Shown: positions 8,621-17,628, numbered from the stretch's first letter. The stretch: 59,835 nucleotides of DNA from Intestinibacillus massiliensis (GCF_900155735.1 NZ_LT707049.1:115307-175141); one strand, 5' to 3'. Program-made: numbers and translations. Notes: a model not told the origin generated them from the sequence alone.

Positions 8621-9640
8621 TTACGCTGTGACGAGCTGCTTGCCCTCAAACACAACGCGGCGGCTGATATTCTCCATCACACTGTCAAACTGCGGCAGGT
8701 CCAGGGACTGCGCGCCGTCGCACAGGGCGCAGCGCGGGTTGTTATGCGCCTCGATCATCAGGCCGTCGGCGCCGGCGGCGATGGCGGCGCGGGACAGCGG
8801 GTCGATCATGTCGCGGCGCCCCGCCGCGTGGCTCGGGTCGACGATAATCGGCAGGTGCGAAAGCGTCTTGGCCAGCGGCACCGCGGAAATGTCCAAGTTG
8901 TTTCGGATCATGGTTTCAAACGTGCGGATGCCGCGCTCGCACAGCATGACGTTTTCATTGCCGCCGGCACAGATGTACTCCGCCGACATCAGGAACTCCT
9001 CCATTGTGGACGACAGGCCGCGCTTGAGCAGGATGGGCTTGTTCGAGCGCCCCAGTTCCTTGAGCAGCATGAAATTCTGCATATTTCGCGCGCCAACCTG
9101 GATGATGTCGACATCCGCGAACAGGTCGAGGTGCTTTTCGCTCATGATTTCCGTCACGATCGGCATGCCGGTCTGGCGCTTGGCTGCAAGCAGCAGCTTG
9201 AGGCCGTCCGCCTCCAGCCCCTGGAACGAGTACGGCGACGTGCGCGGCTTGAACGCGCCGCCGCGCAGGAAGGACGCGCCCGCCTTCTTGACCGACTCCG
9301 CGACCATCAGGATCTGCTCCTCGCTTTCCACTGAGCACGGCCCCGCGAAAACGTTAAAGTAGCCCTCGCCGATCTTGCGCCCCGCGACCTCGATGATGGA
9401 GTCCTTGGGGTGGAACTTGCGGTTTACCTTTTTAAACGGCTCGGAAACGCGCTGTACGCGCTCCACGATCTCATATGCCGCAACGTCGCTCTCGTCGATG
9501 CGCGAGGTGTCGCCGATCAGGCCAATGATCGTAGTATTGGCGCCTTCGGAGTAATTTATCGACAGCCCCATGTCCTTAAAGTGGTTCAGCAGGTTGTCGA
9601 TACGCTCCTTAGGCGCGTTTGGTTTTAAAATTACTACCAT
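8621..9640 (-). CDS. aroF: 3-deoxy-7-phosphoheptulonate (DAHP) synthase
   Basis: First step of the shikimate pathway: PEP plus erythrose 4-phosphate to DAHP. 339 aa in the AroA-I-beta/KDOPS group with an N-terminal ferredoxin-like regulatory domain (about 1-70, starting MVVILKPNAPKERIDNLL). The barrel carries FAGPCSVES, GGAFKPRTSPYSFQG, KRGLSST and IVDPSHAAG, which line the substrate and metal site. ATG at 9640 has AAGGAG upstream. It follows mgsA on the same strand, separated only by a strong hairpin, so it may be attenuated or depend on read-through. Confidence 0.96.
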   Translation of the reverse strand: MVVILKPNAPKERIDNLLNHFKDMGLSINYSEGANTTIIGLIGDTSRIDESDVAAYEIVERVQRVSEPFKKVNRKFHPKDSIIEVAGRKIGEGYFNVFAGPCSVESEEQILMVAESVKKAGASFLRGGAFKPRTSPYSFQGLEADGLKLLLAAKRQTGMPIVTEIMSEKHLDLFADVDIIQVGARNMQNFMLLKELGRSNKPILLKRGLSSTMEEFLMSAEYICAGGNENVMLCERGIRTFETMIRNNLDISAVPLAKTLSHLPIIVDPSHAAGRRDMIDPLSRAAIAAGADGLMIEAHNNPRCALCDGAQSLDLPQFDSVMENISRRVVFEGKQLVTA

Positions 9641-9668
9641 TGTCTTTTACTCTCCTTGTTGTCCCGTT

Positions 9669-9704
9669 AAAAAGGGGACGGCGCAAAAAGCCCGTCCCCT
9701 TTTT
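9669..9704 (-). terminator. Strong hairpin between mgsA and aroF
   Basis: AAAAAGGGGACGG pairs with CCGTCCCCTTTTT. It ends 28 bp before the aroF start. It is a rho-independent terminator by shape, and no room is left for a full promoter between it and aroF. Confidence 0.88.
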
Positions 9705-9718
9705 ATGTATTTGTTTCG

Positions 9719-10195
9719 TTACTTCTTCATGTCCTCAAAGCGTCCCATCACGTTCTTGTTGAAATTCATGACCTGATGGGTGTACTCCTCGTCCATAAAC
9801 GGGGAGCTCAGCAGGAAATCTGCCGAAGAGCGGTTAAACGCGCAGGGGATATCGTATACCGCCGCAATGCGCATAATCGCCTTGACATCGGGGTCATGCG
9901 GCTGCGCCGCAAGCGGGTCCCAGAAGAAAATCATACAGTCGATCGAATTCTCTACGATCCGCGCGCCGATCTGTAAATCGCCGCCCAGCGGGCCGCTGTT
10001 GAACGCACGGACGGGCAGGCTCGTTGCGTCCGCAATCAGGCGCGCCGTCGTGCCGGTGCCGCACAGGAAATGCTTTTTGAGGATTTCCGCGTGCTGCTGG
10101 CACCACTCGATCATTTCTTTCTTCTTATTGTCATGCGCGACCAGCGCAATATGCTTTTGCTTGGGGAATGTCAAATCCAAATAGTCGCTTTGCAT
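9719..10195 (-). CDS. mgsA: Methylglyoxal synthase
   Basis: Converts dihydroxyacetone phosphate to methylglyoxal, an overflow bypass of lower glycolysis. 158 aa, usual family length. Motifs seen: IALVAHDNKK, CGTGTTARLI, SGPLGGDLQIG and FFWDPLAAQPHDPDV, which hold the phosphate site and catalytic Asp/His residues. ATG at 10195 follows AAAAGGAG. A TATAAT with TG extension lies at 10231-10236 on the minus strand, a likely promoter. Confidence 0.96.
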   Translation of the reverse strand: MQSDYLDLTFPKQKHIALVAHDNKKKEMIEWCQQHAEILKKHFLCGTGTTARLIADATSLPVRAFNSGPLGGDLQIGARIVENSIDCMIFFWDPLAAQPHDPDVKAIMRIAAVYDIPCAFNRSSADFLLSSPFMDEEYTHQVMNFNKNVMGRFEDMKK

Positions 10196-10230
10196 ACGAT
10201 CACTCCTTTTCCGGATTTCATACGTTTGTT

Positions 10231-10241
10231 ATTATACCATA
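10231..10241 (-). promoter_or_regulatory. Extended -10 promoter of mgsA
   Basis: The minus strand reads TATGGTATAAT, an extended -10 (TGn before TATAAT), about 35 bp upstream of the mgsA start. No clear -35. Confidence 0.55.
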
Positions 10242-10288
10242 CAAAGTGGAAAAGGGAACAGCTTTTTGCAAAAATTTTACGAAGCAGC

Positions 10289-10993
10289 CTATCCCCCCTG
10301 CTGCTTTTCCTGCTCTTTCAGCGCTTGGCAGTCCCGTGCGACCCGATCCAGGAACTCGTCCCAGCGCCCGTTTTCAATCAGCCGCGCCGGGCAGACCTTG
10401 CCGGAAAAGTCCTGGTGCTTCTTGACGTCCTTGACCGAGAGGCCGTATTCCCGCAGCAGCGTCGCGGCCAGCAGCTCGCCGTTGCGCAGCGTCTGCTCAT
10501 AGTCGCCGTCCTCGTTGACGCAAAGCTCGATGCCGATGCCGTTGAGGTTCCCGCCGTTCTTTTCCAGGTGGTCGCTGGCGTGGTACGCCGCCTCGTCGTC
10601 GGGCAGGTTGTGGTAAATCTCATGGTCGTCCACCGTGTAGTGCCAGGAAAGCTCCTGCGTGTCGGCGTTCGTCAGCAGGAATTTATTATGCGCCGCAGCG
10701 TCCGCGCCCGCGCTGAAATTATCCGTTTCATGGATGACGATGTACTTGATATCCCGCTTGACCCCCGGCCGGGAAGCGGAGCCTTCGGGCAGGAAATTCG
10801 AAATTACCGGGATATCGCCGATATAGGTAAGCCCCGCGTCCTCATCCGGCGTTTTAAAAAGCCATAACAGCACGCCAACAGCGGCGATTGCAATTGCAAT
10901 CGCCGCGATCAGCCTTGGCGCCCTATTATGTTTCTTCCTATTGCGATTCCCCCGCCCGTTTGATGGCCGGACGTTCACCATACTCACTTGCAA
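10289..10993 (-). CDS. Membrane-anchored N-acetylmuramoyl-L-alanine amidase (Amidase_2)
   Basis: 234 aa: a basic cytoplasmic N-terminus, one membrane helix (about residues 27-45), then an Amidase_2/PGRP-type zinc domain. Motifs: YIVIHETDN (first zinc His), HYTVDDHEIYHNLPD, GIGIELCVN and KKHQDFSGKVCPARL (zinc His with Cys/Asp). It cuts the sugar-peptide bond of peptidoglycan outside the membrane. Start is uncertain: TTG at 10993 has AGGGGA at 9 nt, while ATG at 10981 is also possible. It lies just downstream of the kinase/regulator pair and has its own promoter. Confidence 0.88.
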   Translation of the reverse strand: MQVSMVNVRPSNGRGNRNRKKHNRAPRLIAAIAIAIAAVGVLLWLFKTPDEDAGLTYIGDIPVISNFLPEGSASRPGVKRDIKYIVIHETDNFSAGADAAAHNKFLLTNADTQELSWHYTVDDHEIYHNLPDDEAAYHASDHLEKNGGNLNGIGIELCVNEDGDYEQTLRNGELLAATLLREYGLSVKDVKKHQDFSGKVCPARLIENGRWDEFLDRVARDCQALKEQEKQQGG

Positions 10994-11027
10994 CCGTCTT
11001 AGTCCCCTGTTTTATATATTTGTTCCT

Positions 11028-11056
11028 ATTGTATACCGTAGCCCCCGCAAATGCAA
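11028..11056 (-). promoter_or_regulatory. Promoter of the amidase gene
   Basis: TTGCAT (11051-11056) and TACAAT (11028-11033) on the minus strand, spacer exactly 17 bp. It lies in the 74-bp gap between kinase and amidase, so the amidase need not depend on the two-component operon. Confidence 0.6.
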
Positions 11057-11067
11057 ACGGAAGCGTG

Positions 11068-13320
11068 TTACTTTTCTGTAAAATCAGGGCGGTACTCCGG
11101 CATGGACAGCGTGGCCTTAAACAGGTCGCCGTCCACCTCGATATCGAAAATGCCGTGCTGGAGCTGCGCAAGGCTGGTCGCGATGGAGAGCCCCAGGCCG
11201 CTGCCTTCGCTCGAACGCGATTCGTCACCGCGTTTAAAGCGCTCCATCAGCTCTTCCGCCGGTACGTTCAGCTCGTATGCCGAAATATTCTTCATCACGA
11301 GCGTCACCATGCCGTGCCCGCGCGTCACATCGAGGTATACGCGGCTGCCGTGCATCGCATATTTGACCACATTGGACAGCATGTTTTCAAAAATCCGCCA
11401 GACCAGCCGCCCGTCCGCGTGGATAAACGCCGCCTGTTCGGGCATGCGCACCCGCACGTCGAGCTCTGCGTCGCGCAGCTTGTCGTCGAACTCGCCCAGG
11501 CCCTGCCGCACGAGCGCAGACACGTCCACCTGCTCCAGGGTGACGGTCATTGCACCACTCGTCGCCTTGGCCGCTTCGAACAGGTCCGTCGTCAGCACGC
11601 GCAGGCGCTGCGTCTTCTGGTTGATGACGCCGACATACTCCCGTTCCTTTTCGCGGTCGGGTTCGTCCTTCGCCAGCTCGTTCTGGAGCAGGTCGACATA
11701 GGTGACGATCGAGGTCAGCGGGGTCTTGATATCATGGCTGACATTGGAGATCAGCTCGGTCTTGAGGCGTTCCGCCTTGACCTCGGAAGAAATCGCAGAT
11801 TCCAGCCCCTCCGACAGCGTGTTGATATCCTGTGCGAGCGCGCCCAGGTCGCCGCCCTCCACGTCGATTTTATAGTCCAGGTTGCCGCCGCGCACCTGCT
11901 TGACGCCCTCCTGGATGCGCTGAAATTTGGAAATTGTGCGGTAGGTCACAAAAATCGCGCCCGCAATGATAAACGGGATGGTAAACCAGAACATGCACAG
12001 CAGCGGCGCAAGCACGGCTACCAGCATGCCGCGCGCCATCAGCCCGCCGCCGTTCCAAACCGAACGCACCGAACGCGCCACCCATTTGGCAAAGCGGATG
12101 CACAGCCGCCCGATTGCGAAGCTGCGGATAAAGCGGCGCGCCTTGAGCGAGCGCATGAGGCTCAGGAGCAGCGGCATCCCCGCCGCCAGCACGCCGCAAA
12201 CCGCCGGCACCGCGATCGGCGCGATATCCGTGACCGGCATACGCATCGTCCCCTCGAGCAAGGCCGGGAACACACAAAGCAAGGCGATAATCAACGCGAT
12301 GTGCACCTCGGAGTACATGCGGTCGATCAGGCACAGGTGAACCTGCGTTTCATCGGGGACGCGCCCGGTGACGATGCAGAGATAGATAAAGCACGCCAGC
12401 GCAAGGATGACGCTCGCCACCATGATCACGACGCAGTCGGTCGTGGTGCGGTGGTCCTGCGCCCACTCCTGCTCGCGTTCCGCCAGGTACTCCGGGTAAA
12501 TGCCGACCCCCAGCGCGTCGCTTGGCTGGATCGCGTACCCGTCGCGCGACGGGTAAAAAGACGTATAGGCGTAACCGCTGAAATCCATCCAGCGCTTGGC
12601 CTCGCCGTCCTTATATACGACAATGCTATCCTCGAGCAGGTCGTACTGCGCATAAATCGGCATCTTTTGGATGCTGGCGCCCGCGGTGTTTTCCAAACGG
12701 GAATTGGTCTCCGCGCGATAGGAGCTGAACGCAAATTGGCCGCTCACCGAGCTTAAAAAGGTCTGCACCCGCTGGAAATTGCGCAGCTGCTCATTGATGA
12801 TGGACTGCCTGGCGTTTTCAACCGCCTCGGGGTGCTCGCTCAGGTAGCGGACGAACACGCCGTCCTCAAACATTTCCCAGTCCGGATGCTGCTGCATCAC
12901 GCCGATGCTGACATTGAGGTCGGCCGGGCTGGGCGATTCGGTAGCATAAGCATCCGTGCCGTAGGTATCCTCCTTGGCGCGCTGCTCGTCATAATAGTTA
13001 TCGCGGTAACGGCTGTAAGCGCTGCCGTCGAAAAGGTTGCGGTATAGGTTGTATTCGTCCACCGCGCCGCCACTGCGCACATTGTCTTCGTTGATATAGT
13101 CGTACTGCATGACCATAACATTATTGATCACGCGCGCCAGCTCGTCGGCGCACACGCTGCTGTCCGCATAGGTCTTGCTTTCAAACGCCGACGGGTCGCT
13201 CACTTTGCCCGCTATCGTCAGGAATGACAGCACAAACGCCGCCGCCATGCCCAGGATCACCAAGTATGCAATAAACTTGCAGTACCATTGGCGGCTAAAT
13301 CTTTTCAATTTTGTAACCAA
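11068..13320 (-). CDS. Sensor histidine kinase with large extracellular and multi-helix membrane region
   Basis: 750 aa. N-terminal helix (about 15-37), an extracellular domain of roughly 260 residues, four or more further membrane helices (about 300-460), then a HAMP-like linker, HisKA with SNVSHDIKTPLTS (His529) and a HATPase_c domain with ENMLSNVVKYA and GSGLGLSIA. It partners the regulator immediately upstream: the TTG start at 13320 overlaps that gene by 26 bp. The ligand is unknown. The many extra helices are unusual compared with simple two-helix VanS-type kinases. Confidence 0.93.
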   Translation of the reverse strand: MVTKLKRFSRQWYCKFIAYLVILGMAAAFVLSFLTIAGKVSDPSAFESKTYADSSVCADELARVINNVMVMQYDYINEDNVRSGGAVDEYNLYRNLFDGSAYSRYRDNYYDEQRAKEDTYGTDAYATESPSPADLNVSIGVMQQHPDWEMFEDGVFVRYLSEHPEAVENARQSIINEQLRNFQRVQTFLSSVSGQFAFSSYRAETNSRLENTAGASIQKMPIYAQYDLLEDSIVVYKDGEAKRWMDFSGYAYTSFYPSRDGYAIQPSDALGVGIYPEYLAEREQEWAQDHRTTTDCVVIMVASVILALACFIYLCIVTGRVPDETQVHLCLIDRMYSEVHIALIIALLCVFPALLEGTMRMPVTDIAPIAVPAVCGVLAAGMPLLLSLMRSLKARRFIRSFAIGRLCIRFAKWVARSVRSVWNGGGLMARGMLVAVLAPLLCMFWFTIPFIIAGAIFVTYRTISKFQRIQEGVKQVRGGNLDYKIDVEGGDLGALAQDINTLSEGLESAISSEVKAERLKTELISNVSHDIKTPLTSIVTYVDLLQNELAKDEPDREKEREYVGVINQKTQRLRVLTTDLFEAAKATSGAMTVTLEQVDVSALVRQGLGEFDDKLRDAELDVRVRMPEQAAFIHADGRLVWRIFENMLSNVVKYAMHGSRVYLDVTRGHGMVTLVMKNISAYELNVPAEELMERFKRGDESRSSEGSGLGLSIATSLAQLQHGIFDIEVDGDLFKATLSMPEYRPDFTEK

Positions 13321-13984
13321 CGCCCCACACCACCTTCAAATACTTCGGTTCCTTTGGATTAATTTCAATTTTTTCGCGGATGCGGCGCACATGCACCGCA
13401 ACGGTATTCTCCGGGCTGTAGGCCGGTTCATTCCATACGTTTTCATAAATCTGCTCAATCGAGAAGACACGCCCGGCGTTTTTAGTCAAAAAACACAGGA
13501 TGCCGTATTCCACCGGGGTCAGTTTGACCGGTTCGCCGTCCACCATGACCTGCTTGGCCTCGTCGTCGACCACCAGGCTGCCCGTGGTATACACGCCGCT
13601 GCGCGTCTCCATGCTGCCCAGCATGGTGTACCGCCTGAGCTGGGACTTGACCCGCGCGACCAGTTCCATGGGGTTAAACGGTTTTGTCACATAATCGTCC
13701 GCCCCCGCGGTCAGGCCGCCGATCTTGTCGTAATCCTCGCTCTTGGCAGATAGCATAATGATCGGGATATTGCGCTTCTCCCGCAGCTTCATTGTCGCGT
13801 TCATGCCGTCCATGCGCGGCATCATGATATCCATAATGATCAGGTGGATTTCATACTTCTCCACCATGTCGAGCGCCTCGATCCCGTCGGACGCCTTGTA
13901 TATTTGATACCCCTCCGCTTTTAGGTATATTTCAATCGCGTCCGCGATGGATTGTTCGTCGTCGCATACCAAGATATTGTACAT
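13295..13984 (-). CDS. OmpR/PhoB-family response regulator (VanR-like)
   Basis: 229 aa. Receiver domain with acidic pair CDDE, phosphoacceptor Asp52 in IIMDIMMPRMDG and Lys101 in YVTKPF. C-terminal winged helix with LTPVEYGILCFLTKN and VHVRRIREKIE. It controls promoters after phosphorylation by the overlapping kinase gene. ATG at 13984. An extended -10 (TATGGTATACT) lies about 20-30 bp upstream. Confidence 0.95.
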   Translation of the reverse strand: MYNILVCDDEQSIADAIEIYLKAEGYQIYKASDGIEALDMVEKYEIHLIIMDIMMPRMDGMNATMKLREKRNIPIIMLSAKSEDYDKIGGLTAGADDYVTKPFNPMELVARVKSQLRRYTMLGSMETRSGVYTTGSLVVDDEAKQVMVDGEPVKLTPVEYGILCFLTKNAGRVFSIEQIYENVWNEPAYSPENTVAVHVRRIREKIEINPKEPKYLKVVWGVGYKIEKI

Positions 13985-14182
13985 TTCCTATCACCCTTTC
14001 CCCAACAGTATACCATACTGCCCTGATATTTTAAGCTTAACGGATAAAGCTTACGAAAAATTTAGCCGTTTCCTTAAGTCTTTCTTAATCTGCCCACAGT
14101 GCCCCGCGCGGCCGCCCTCCCCTGTTTTGACGCGCCCGCCTGCCGCAGCTTATGGCGGGATGCAGGCGGCAATCCAAGCGCG

Positions 14183-14246
14183 TGGCCACAAATTGCAAGT
14201 TTTGGCCGCAAATTGCATTGCCGCGGGCGCCCGCTTCCTGTAAAAT
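14183..14246 (+). promoter_or_regulatory. LytTR promoter with paired direct repeats
   Basis: Two 15-bp direct repeats differing at one base, TGGCCACAAATTGCA (14183-14197) and TGGCCGCAAATTGCA (14203-14217), with a 20-bp period. They abut a -35 TTGCCG (14218-14223) and a -10 TAAAAT (14241-14246) with a 17-bp spacer. A palindrome CGCGGGCGCCCGC sits inside the spacer. LytTR regulators bind paired direct repeats about two helical turns apart, so self-regulation of the gene at 14274 is plausible. Confidence 0.55.
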
Positions 14247-14273
14247 GGGGGATAAGGATGGGGGTGCCCGACA

Positions 14274-15020
14274 ATGGAAAAACGGGGCTTGGGGTTCCGG
14301 GTCGCCATTATCGACGACCTAGCCGCGTGCCGGCGGGAAATACAGGATTGCCTTTCCCGGTATTTCCAAGAAAACTACGCCGGGGAGGCGCCCGCTGTGG
14401 AAACCTATCCCAGCGGGGAGGGATTTTTAAAACATATCGCGGAAGGCGCCTACGACATGGTCTTTATCGACCAATATATGGGCGGCCTGTCCGGCATCGA
14501 AACGGCACGGATCATCCGGGAGGCCGACAAGTTCGTGGCGCTCATTTTTGTCACCACCAGCCGCGACCATGCCGTCGACAGTTACGGGGTGCGCGCCTGC
14601 GGTTACCTGGTGAAGCCTTATTCATACGATGATTTTGCCAGGACAATGGAACTGGCCGGCATGGAGAAAATCCGCAGCGCCCGCTTTATCCGCGTGGAAG
14701 GGGATAAAATCCTGCTGCGCGAGATCCTCTGGTGTGACCGGGACGGGCATTACATGCAGATCCATACGGACAGGCGCGGCGTCCTGCGCTTCCGCCTGCC
14801 CTTCAGCGAACTTTCCGCGCTTTTCGCGCCATACCCGCAGTTTATGGCCTGCTACAAGGGCTGTATCGTCAACCTGGAACGGACGCAGCGTATGGACGAT
14901 CTGGATTTTGTGCTGGACACCGGCGAAAAAGTCCCGTTTTCCAAACGGGACAAAAAGAAGATTGAAACGCTTTACCATGCATATCTATTTGACCGGGAAC
15001 GGGGGGACGGGCTGTTATGA
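14274..15020 (+). CDS. LytTR-family response regulator
   Basis: 248 aa. Receiver domain with VAIIDDLAACR, phosphoacceptor Asp66 (VFIDQYMGG) and Lys in YLVKPYSYDDF. C-terminal LytTR DNA-binding domain (about 140-245) with RFIRVEGDKILLREIL and FMACYKGCIVNLERTQ. It resembles AgrA/BlpR-type regulators of peptide, biofilm or membrane-stress responses. Its stop overlaps the kinase start by 4 bp (ATGA), so the pair is translationally coupled. The promoter carries two direct repeats (14183-14217). Confidence 0.93.
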   Translation: MEKRGLGFRVAIIDDLAACRREIQDCLSRYFQENYAGEAPAVETYPSGEGFLKHIAEGAYDMVFIDQYMGGLSGIETARIIREADKFVALIFVTTSRDHAVDSYGVRACGYLVKPYSYDDFARTMELAGMEKIRSARFIRVEGDKILLREILWCDRDGHYMQIHTDRRGVLRFRLPFSELSALFAPYPQFMACYKGCIVNLERTQRMDDLDFVLDTGEKVPFSKRDKKKIETLYHAYLFDRERGDGLL

Positions 15021-16363
15021 AACTGGCTGATACATTGATGGTGCTTTTGTTCCCATTCCTTGACGTGCTCCCCTTCACCCTGCCCCGGTACTGGCTCTTC
15101 CGGGACACGCTGCGCATCCCGTTCCGGTACATCGTATTGCTGCAGGTGTGCCTGGCTTCGGCGTACAGCGCGCTCTTCTACCTCGTGAACCTGGCCGGGT
15201 ATGAAACGGCGGCGCAATGGACGACCATTATCCGGTATTTCTTCCTGCTGGTCTTCCTCGCCCTGGCGTTCCTGCTGATTAAGGCAAGCATCCCCAAATT
15301 GCTGTTCACTTGGCTGCTGTTCGTCGCATGGCAATTCTTCGTGATGGGCAACGCCAATTACCTGGAAAGCCGGTTTTTCCCGGATCTTTCCGCACCGCAC
15401 CCATATTTGGTCTATAATATCGCGCGCATCGTGATTTATTTGGTCACCTGCCCGTTTTTGCTGCGCTTTTTCTACCGCACAGTAGCGGATGCGCTGCGGA
15501 TCAACGACCGCGCCATGTGGCGGTACTTTTGGGTCATCCCGCTGTTTTCCACCCTGTTCGGCATGCTCTACTGCACCACGGACGACGTTTATGCCTACGC
15601 TTCCTGGCAGTTCCTCGCGTCCCGCTACCTGATGCTGTTCGGCGCCTGTTACGTATCCTATGTCGCGCTCAAGGTGCTGAAAATCTCCCACAGCCGGACG
15701 CTGCTGGAGGAGGCGCTAAAATATGCGGACCGCAACCTGCTGGCACAGAAAAAACAGTATGACGGCCTTGCCGCCCACATGGACGAATTGCGCAAGGCGC
15801 GCCACGACCTGCGCCAGCACCTCGCCGTGGTAAAATCCTATATTGACCGGGACGATAAGGCCGGCCTTGCGGAATACATCGAAATTTATAAGAGCGAGCT
15901 GCCGCCGGATACGCTGGAGCTGTATTGCCGCAACGACGTGGTAAACGCCGTGGTGTGTTACTATGCGGCGCAGGCGCGGGACAGCAAGATCCGGTTCGAC
16001 GCCAAAGTGGATTATCCTGACGGCTGCCCCGTGTCCGCGACCGATATCACGGTGCTGCTCGGCAACCTTTTGGAAAACGCCGTGGAGGCCGTCAAACGTG
16101 GGAATGGCACGCAAAAATACATTAAACTCCGTGTAAAACGGCACGGAAATGCCGCGCTGCTCATCCTGGTGGACAACCCCTGCTTAACGCCCGTCCATTT
16201 CAACGGGGTAATCCCCTTATCCTCCAAGCGGGAAGGCGCTGGGATCGGGGTGGAATCCGTATGTGAAATTGCAGCCCGGTACGCAGGGGAGGCCAAATTC
16301 GAACAACGGGACGGCGTGTTTTACGCCTCGGTATACCTCAGCTATGCAGGCGACAGCATATGA
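15017..16363 (+). CDS. GHKL sensor histidine kinase (AgrC-like)
   Basis: 448 aa. Six or seven membrane helices in residues 1-220, then a coiled linker and a degenerate HisKA with KARHDLRQHLAVVKSYID, where His of RHDLRQH is the likely phosphorylation site. The GHKL ATPase shows LLGNLLENAVEAVKR and KREGAGIGVESV. This is the AgrC/BlpH architecture, usually sensing peptides or membrane state. No peptide-precursor gene is visible next to it. Confidence 0.9.
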   Translation: MKLADTLMVLLFPFLDVLPFTLPRYWLFRDTLRIPFRYIVLLQVCLASAYSALFYLVNLAGYETAAQWTTIIRYFFLLVFLALAFLLIKASIPKLLFTWLLFVAWQFFVMGNANYLESRFFPDLSAPHPYLVYNIARIVIYLVTCPFLLRFFYRTVADALRINDRAMWRYFWVIPLFSTLFGMLYCTTDDVYAYASWQFLASRYLMLFGACYVSYVALKVLKISHSRTLLEEALKYADRNLLAQKKQYDGLAAHMDELRKARHDLRQHLAVVKSYIDRDDKAGLAEYIEIYKSELPPDTLELYCRNDVVNAVVCYYAAQARDSKIRFDAKVDYPDGCPVSATDITVLLGNLLENAVEAVKRGNGTQKYIKLRVKRHGNAALLILVDNPCLTPVHFNGVIPLSSKREGAGIGVESVCEIAARYAGEAKFEQRDGVFYASVYLSYAGDSI

Positions 16364-16373
16364 ATATGATACC

Positions 16374-16416
16374 GCAAAAGCCCAGGCGCTTTGATTCAAC
16401 GAGCCTGGGCTTTTGC
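16374..16416 (+). terminator. Terminator of the LytTR/GHKL operon
   Basis: GCAAAAGCCCAGGC pairs with GCCTGGGCTTTTGC around a 15-base loop. It starts 10 bp after the kinase stop. Confidence 0.85.
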
Positions 16417-16460
16417 ATAGTCATTACCGGACACTCCACCCTAAGCTATGACAAGCATGA

Positions 16461-16540
16461 AAACCACTGTTAAACAGGTAATAAAACCATCTAATACAGC
16501 GCTTTCCGTACGTAGCTGCCGGCCGGGATGGAACCATCGT
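16461..16540 (+). other. Decayed attachment site: integrase terminator plus tRNA-Thr fragment
   Basis: The segment CTGTTAAACAGGTAATAAAA CCATCTA matches, with a few changes, the integrase terminator at 21131-21180. It is followed at 16512 by TAGCTGCCGGCCGGGATGGA, matching GAGCTGTTGACCGGGATTGA of the tRNA-Thr fragment at 21186. The homology fades after that. No integrase remains before it. Confidence 0.6.
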
Positions 16541-16572
16541 CCGTTCTATCCCCGGGATGAAGGAGCCTCTTT

Positions 16573-16710
16573 TCTATGCATTATGCTATCCCTGACGGTG
16601 CAAATGCGGCCAAGGGCGGCAGCAGGGTAAGGGCTGTCTGGCGGCGGGAGGACGGGACATGGTTTGTGGAGAATGAAAGAGCCCCCCCTAAATTGGGGTG
16701 TCCTCTTTTT
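16573..16710 (+). pseudogene. C-terminal relic of the small phage-end gene (copy 1)
   Basis: DNA and protein match the end of the intact gene at 23902-24210: RAVWRREDGTWFVE here against KAVWRREDGTWFVE there, with GGCTGTCTGGCG(G/A)CGGGAG at the DNA level. The N-terminal half is missing. A terminator hairpin with CCCCCC/GGGG stem and T-run (16677-16710) follows, as after the intact copy. Confidence 0.7.
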
Positions 16711-16719
16711 ATGTCCTTT

Positions 16720-17628
16720 TTATTTATTATGCATACGGCGGAAGGCGCTGGGCGTCATATTGCACTCCCGGAGGAATAGTTTGCCGAAATATGCACTGTC
16801 GGAAAAACCGCATTGATAGCTGATTTCCGTGATGGACAACTCGCTTTCCGCAAGGAGTTTTTTCGCCCGATTCAAACGGAAGCCAAGGATGTAATCCGAT
16901 GGGCTTTGTCCGACGCTGTGCCGAAAGCTTCGCTGTGCCTCCCGCACACTGATGCCGGCCGATGCTGCGATCTCCGCAACCGTCAGCTTTTCAGCATAGT
17001 GCTGGTTGACAAAGGAAATCATGCTGCGAATCCGGTTCTGCTCATCATTGGGTACAGCGGCGGCGGGCGTAAAGTTTTCCTGAATCTCTCGAATCAGCAG
17101 GAGCCATGTTTCCGACAAAATATTCCTTGTTTGAAACTCTGTATCACTTTGCGCTTGCAATTCCCTCAAATGATACAGGTTATTTAAAATCTGATTGGCG
17201 GCCTTTTGCCCGCGTCGAATGATATGGACGGAAATTTGCCGATTGTTCAGGATAGGATTCAGGTATTTGGTTTCAAATAGGCTCTTGAAATGGCCGCTGA
17301 GGAACACCGGATGAAAAATATGGTTGATTTCAAGCGTATGGCCGCCTGGGCTCGCATTCTTTTTCATATCCATCACATTGGTATTGATAAAAAAGCCGTC
17401 TCCCTGATGGATGACATATTCCGCATCAATCGTCGAGATCGTACTTGCCCCCTCCTCAATGTACCCCAGTTCCACCTCTTCGTGCCAGTGCCATGGAATG
17501 ACAATATCGGTCAAATCCTGTTCGTGCATACAGTACGGATATTCTGTGGTCATCCCGTGGATCTGTTCCACTTGGTTTTCATCTGTGATAAACAAAGCTG
17601 CACCCCTCCCGCTTATTGTAATTTCCAC
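16720..17628 (-). CDS. AraC-family transcriptional regulator
   Basis: 302 aa. N-terminal cupin-like sensing domain (about 30-140; IPWHWHEEVELGYIEEG is the usual AraC_binding pattern) and two C-terminal helix-turn-helix motifs (about 200-300; LTVAEIAASAGISVREAQRS and ITEISYQCGFSDSAYFGKLF). It is divergent from the alcohol dehydrogenase, with a 145-bp intergenic region, so that gene is its likely target. AT content is higher than in the flanking host genes, fitting transfer. Confidence 0.92.
   Translation of the reverse strand: MEITISGRGAALFITDENQVEQIHGMTTEYPYCMHEQDLTDIVIPWHWHEEVELGYIEEGASTISTIDAEYVIHQGDGFFINTNVMDMKKNASPGGHTLEINHIFHPVFLSGHFKSLFETKYLNPILNNRQISVHIIRRGQKAANQILNNLYHLRELQAQSDTEFQTRNILSETWLLLIREIQENFTPAAAVPNDEQNRIRSMISFVNQHYAEKLTVAEIAASAGISVREAQRSFRHSVGQSPSDYILGFRLNRAKKLLAESELSITEISYQCGFSDSAYFGKLFLRECNMTPSAFRRMHNK

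Noticed and set aside
10888-12756. 622-aa plus-strand frame
   Set aside because: Antisense shadow of the histidine kinase; no start signals or domains.
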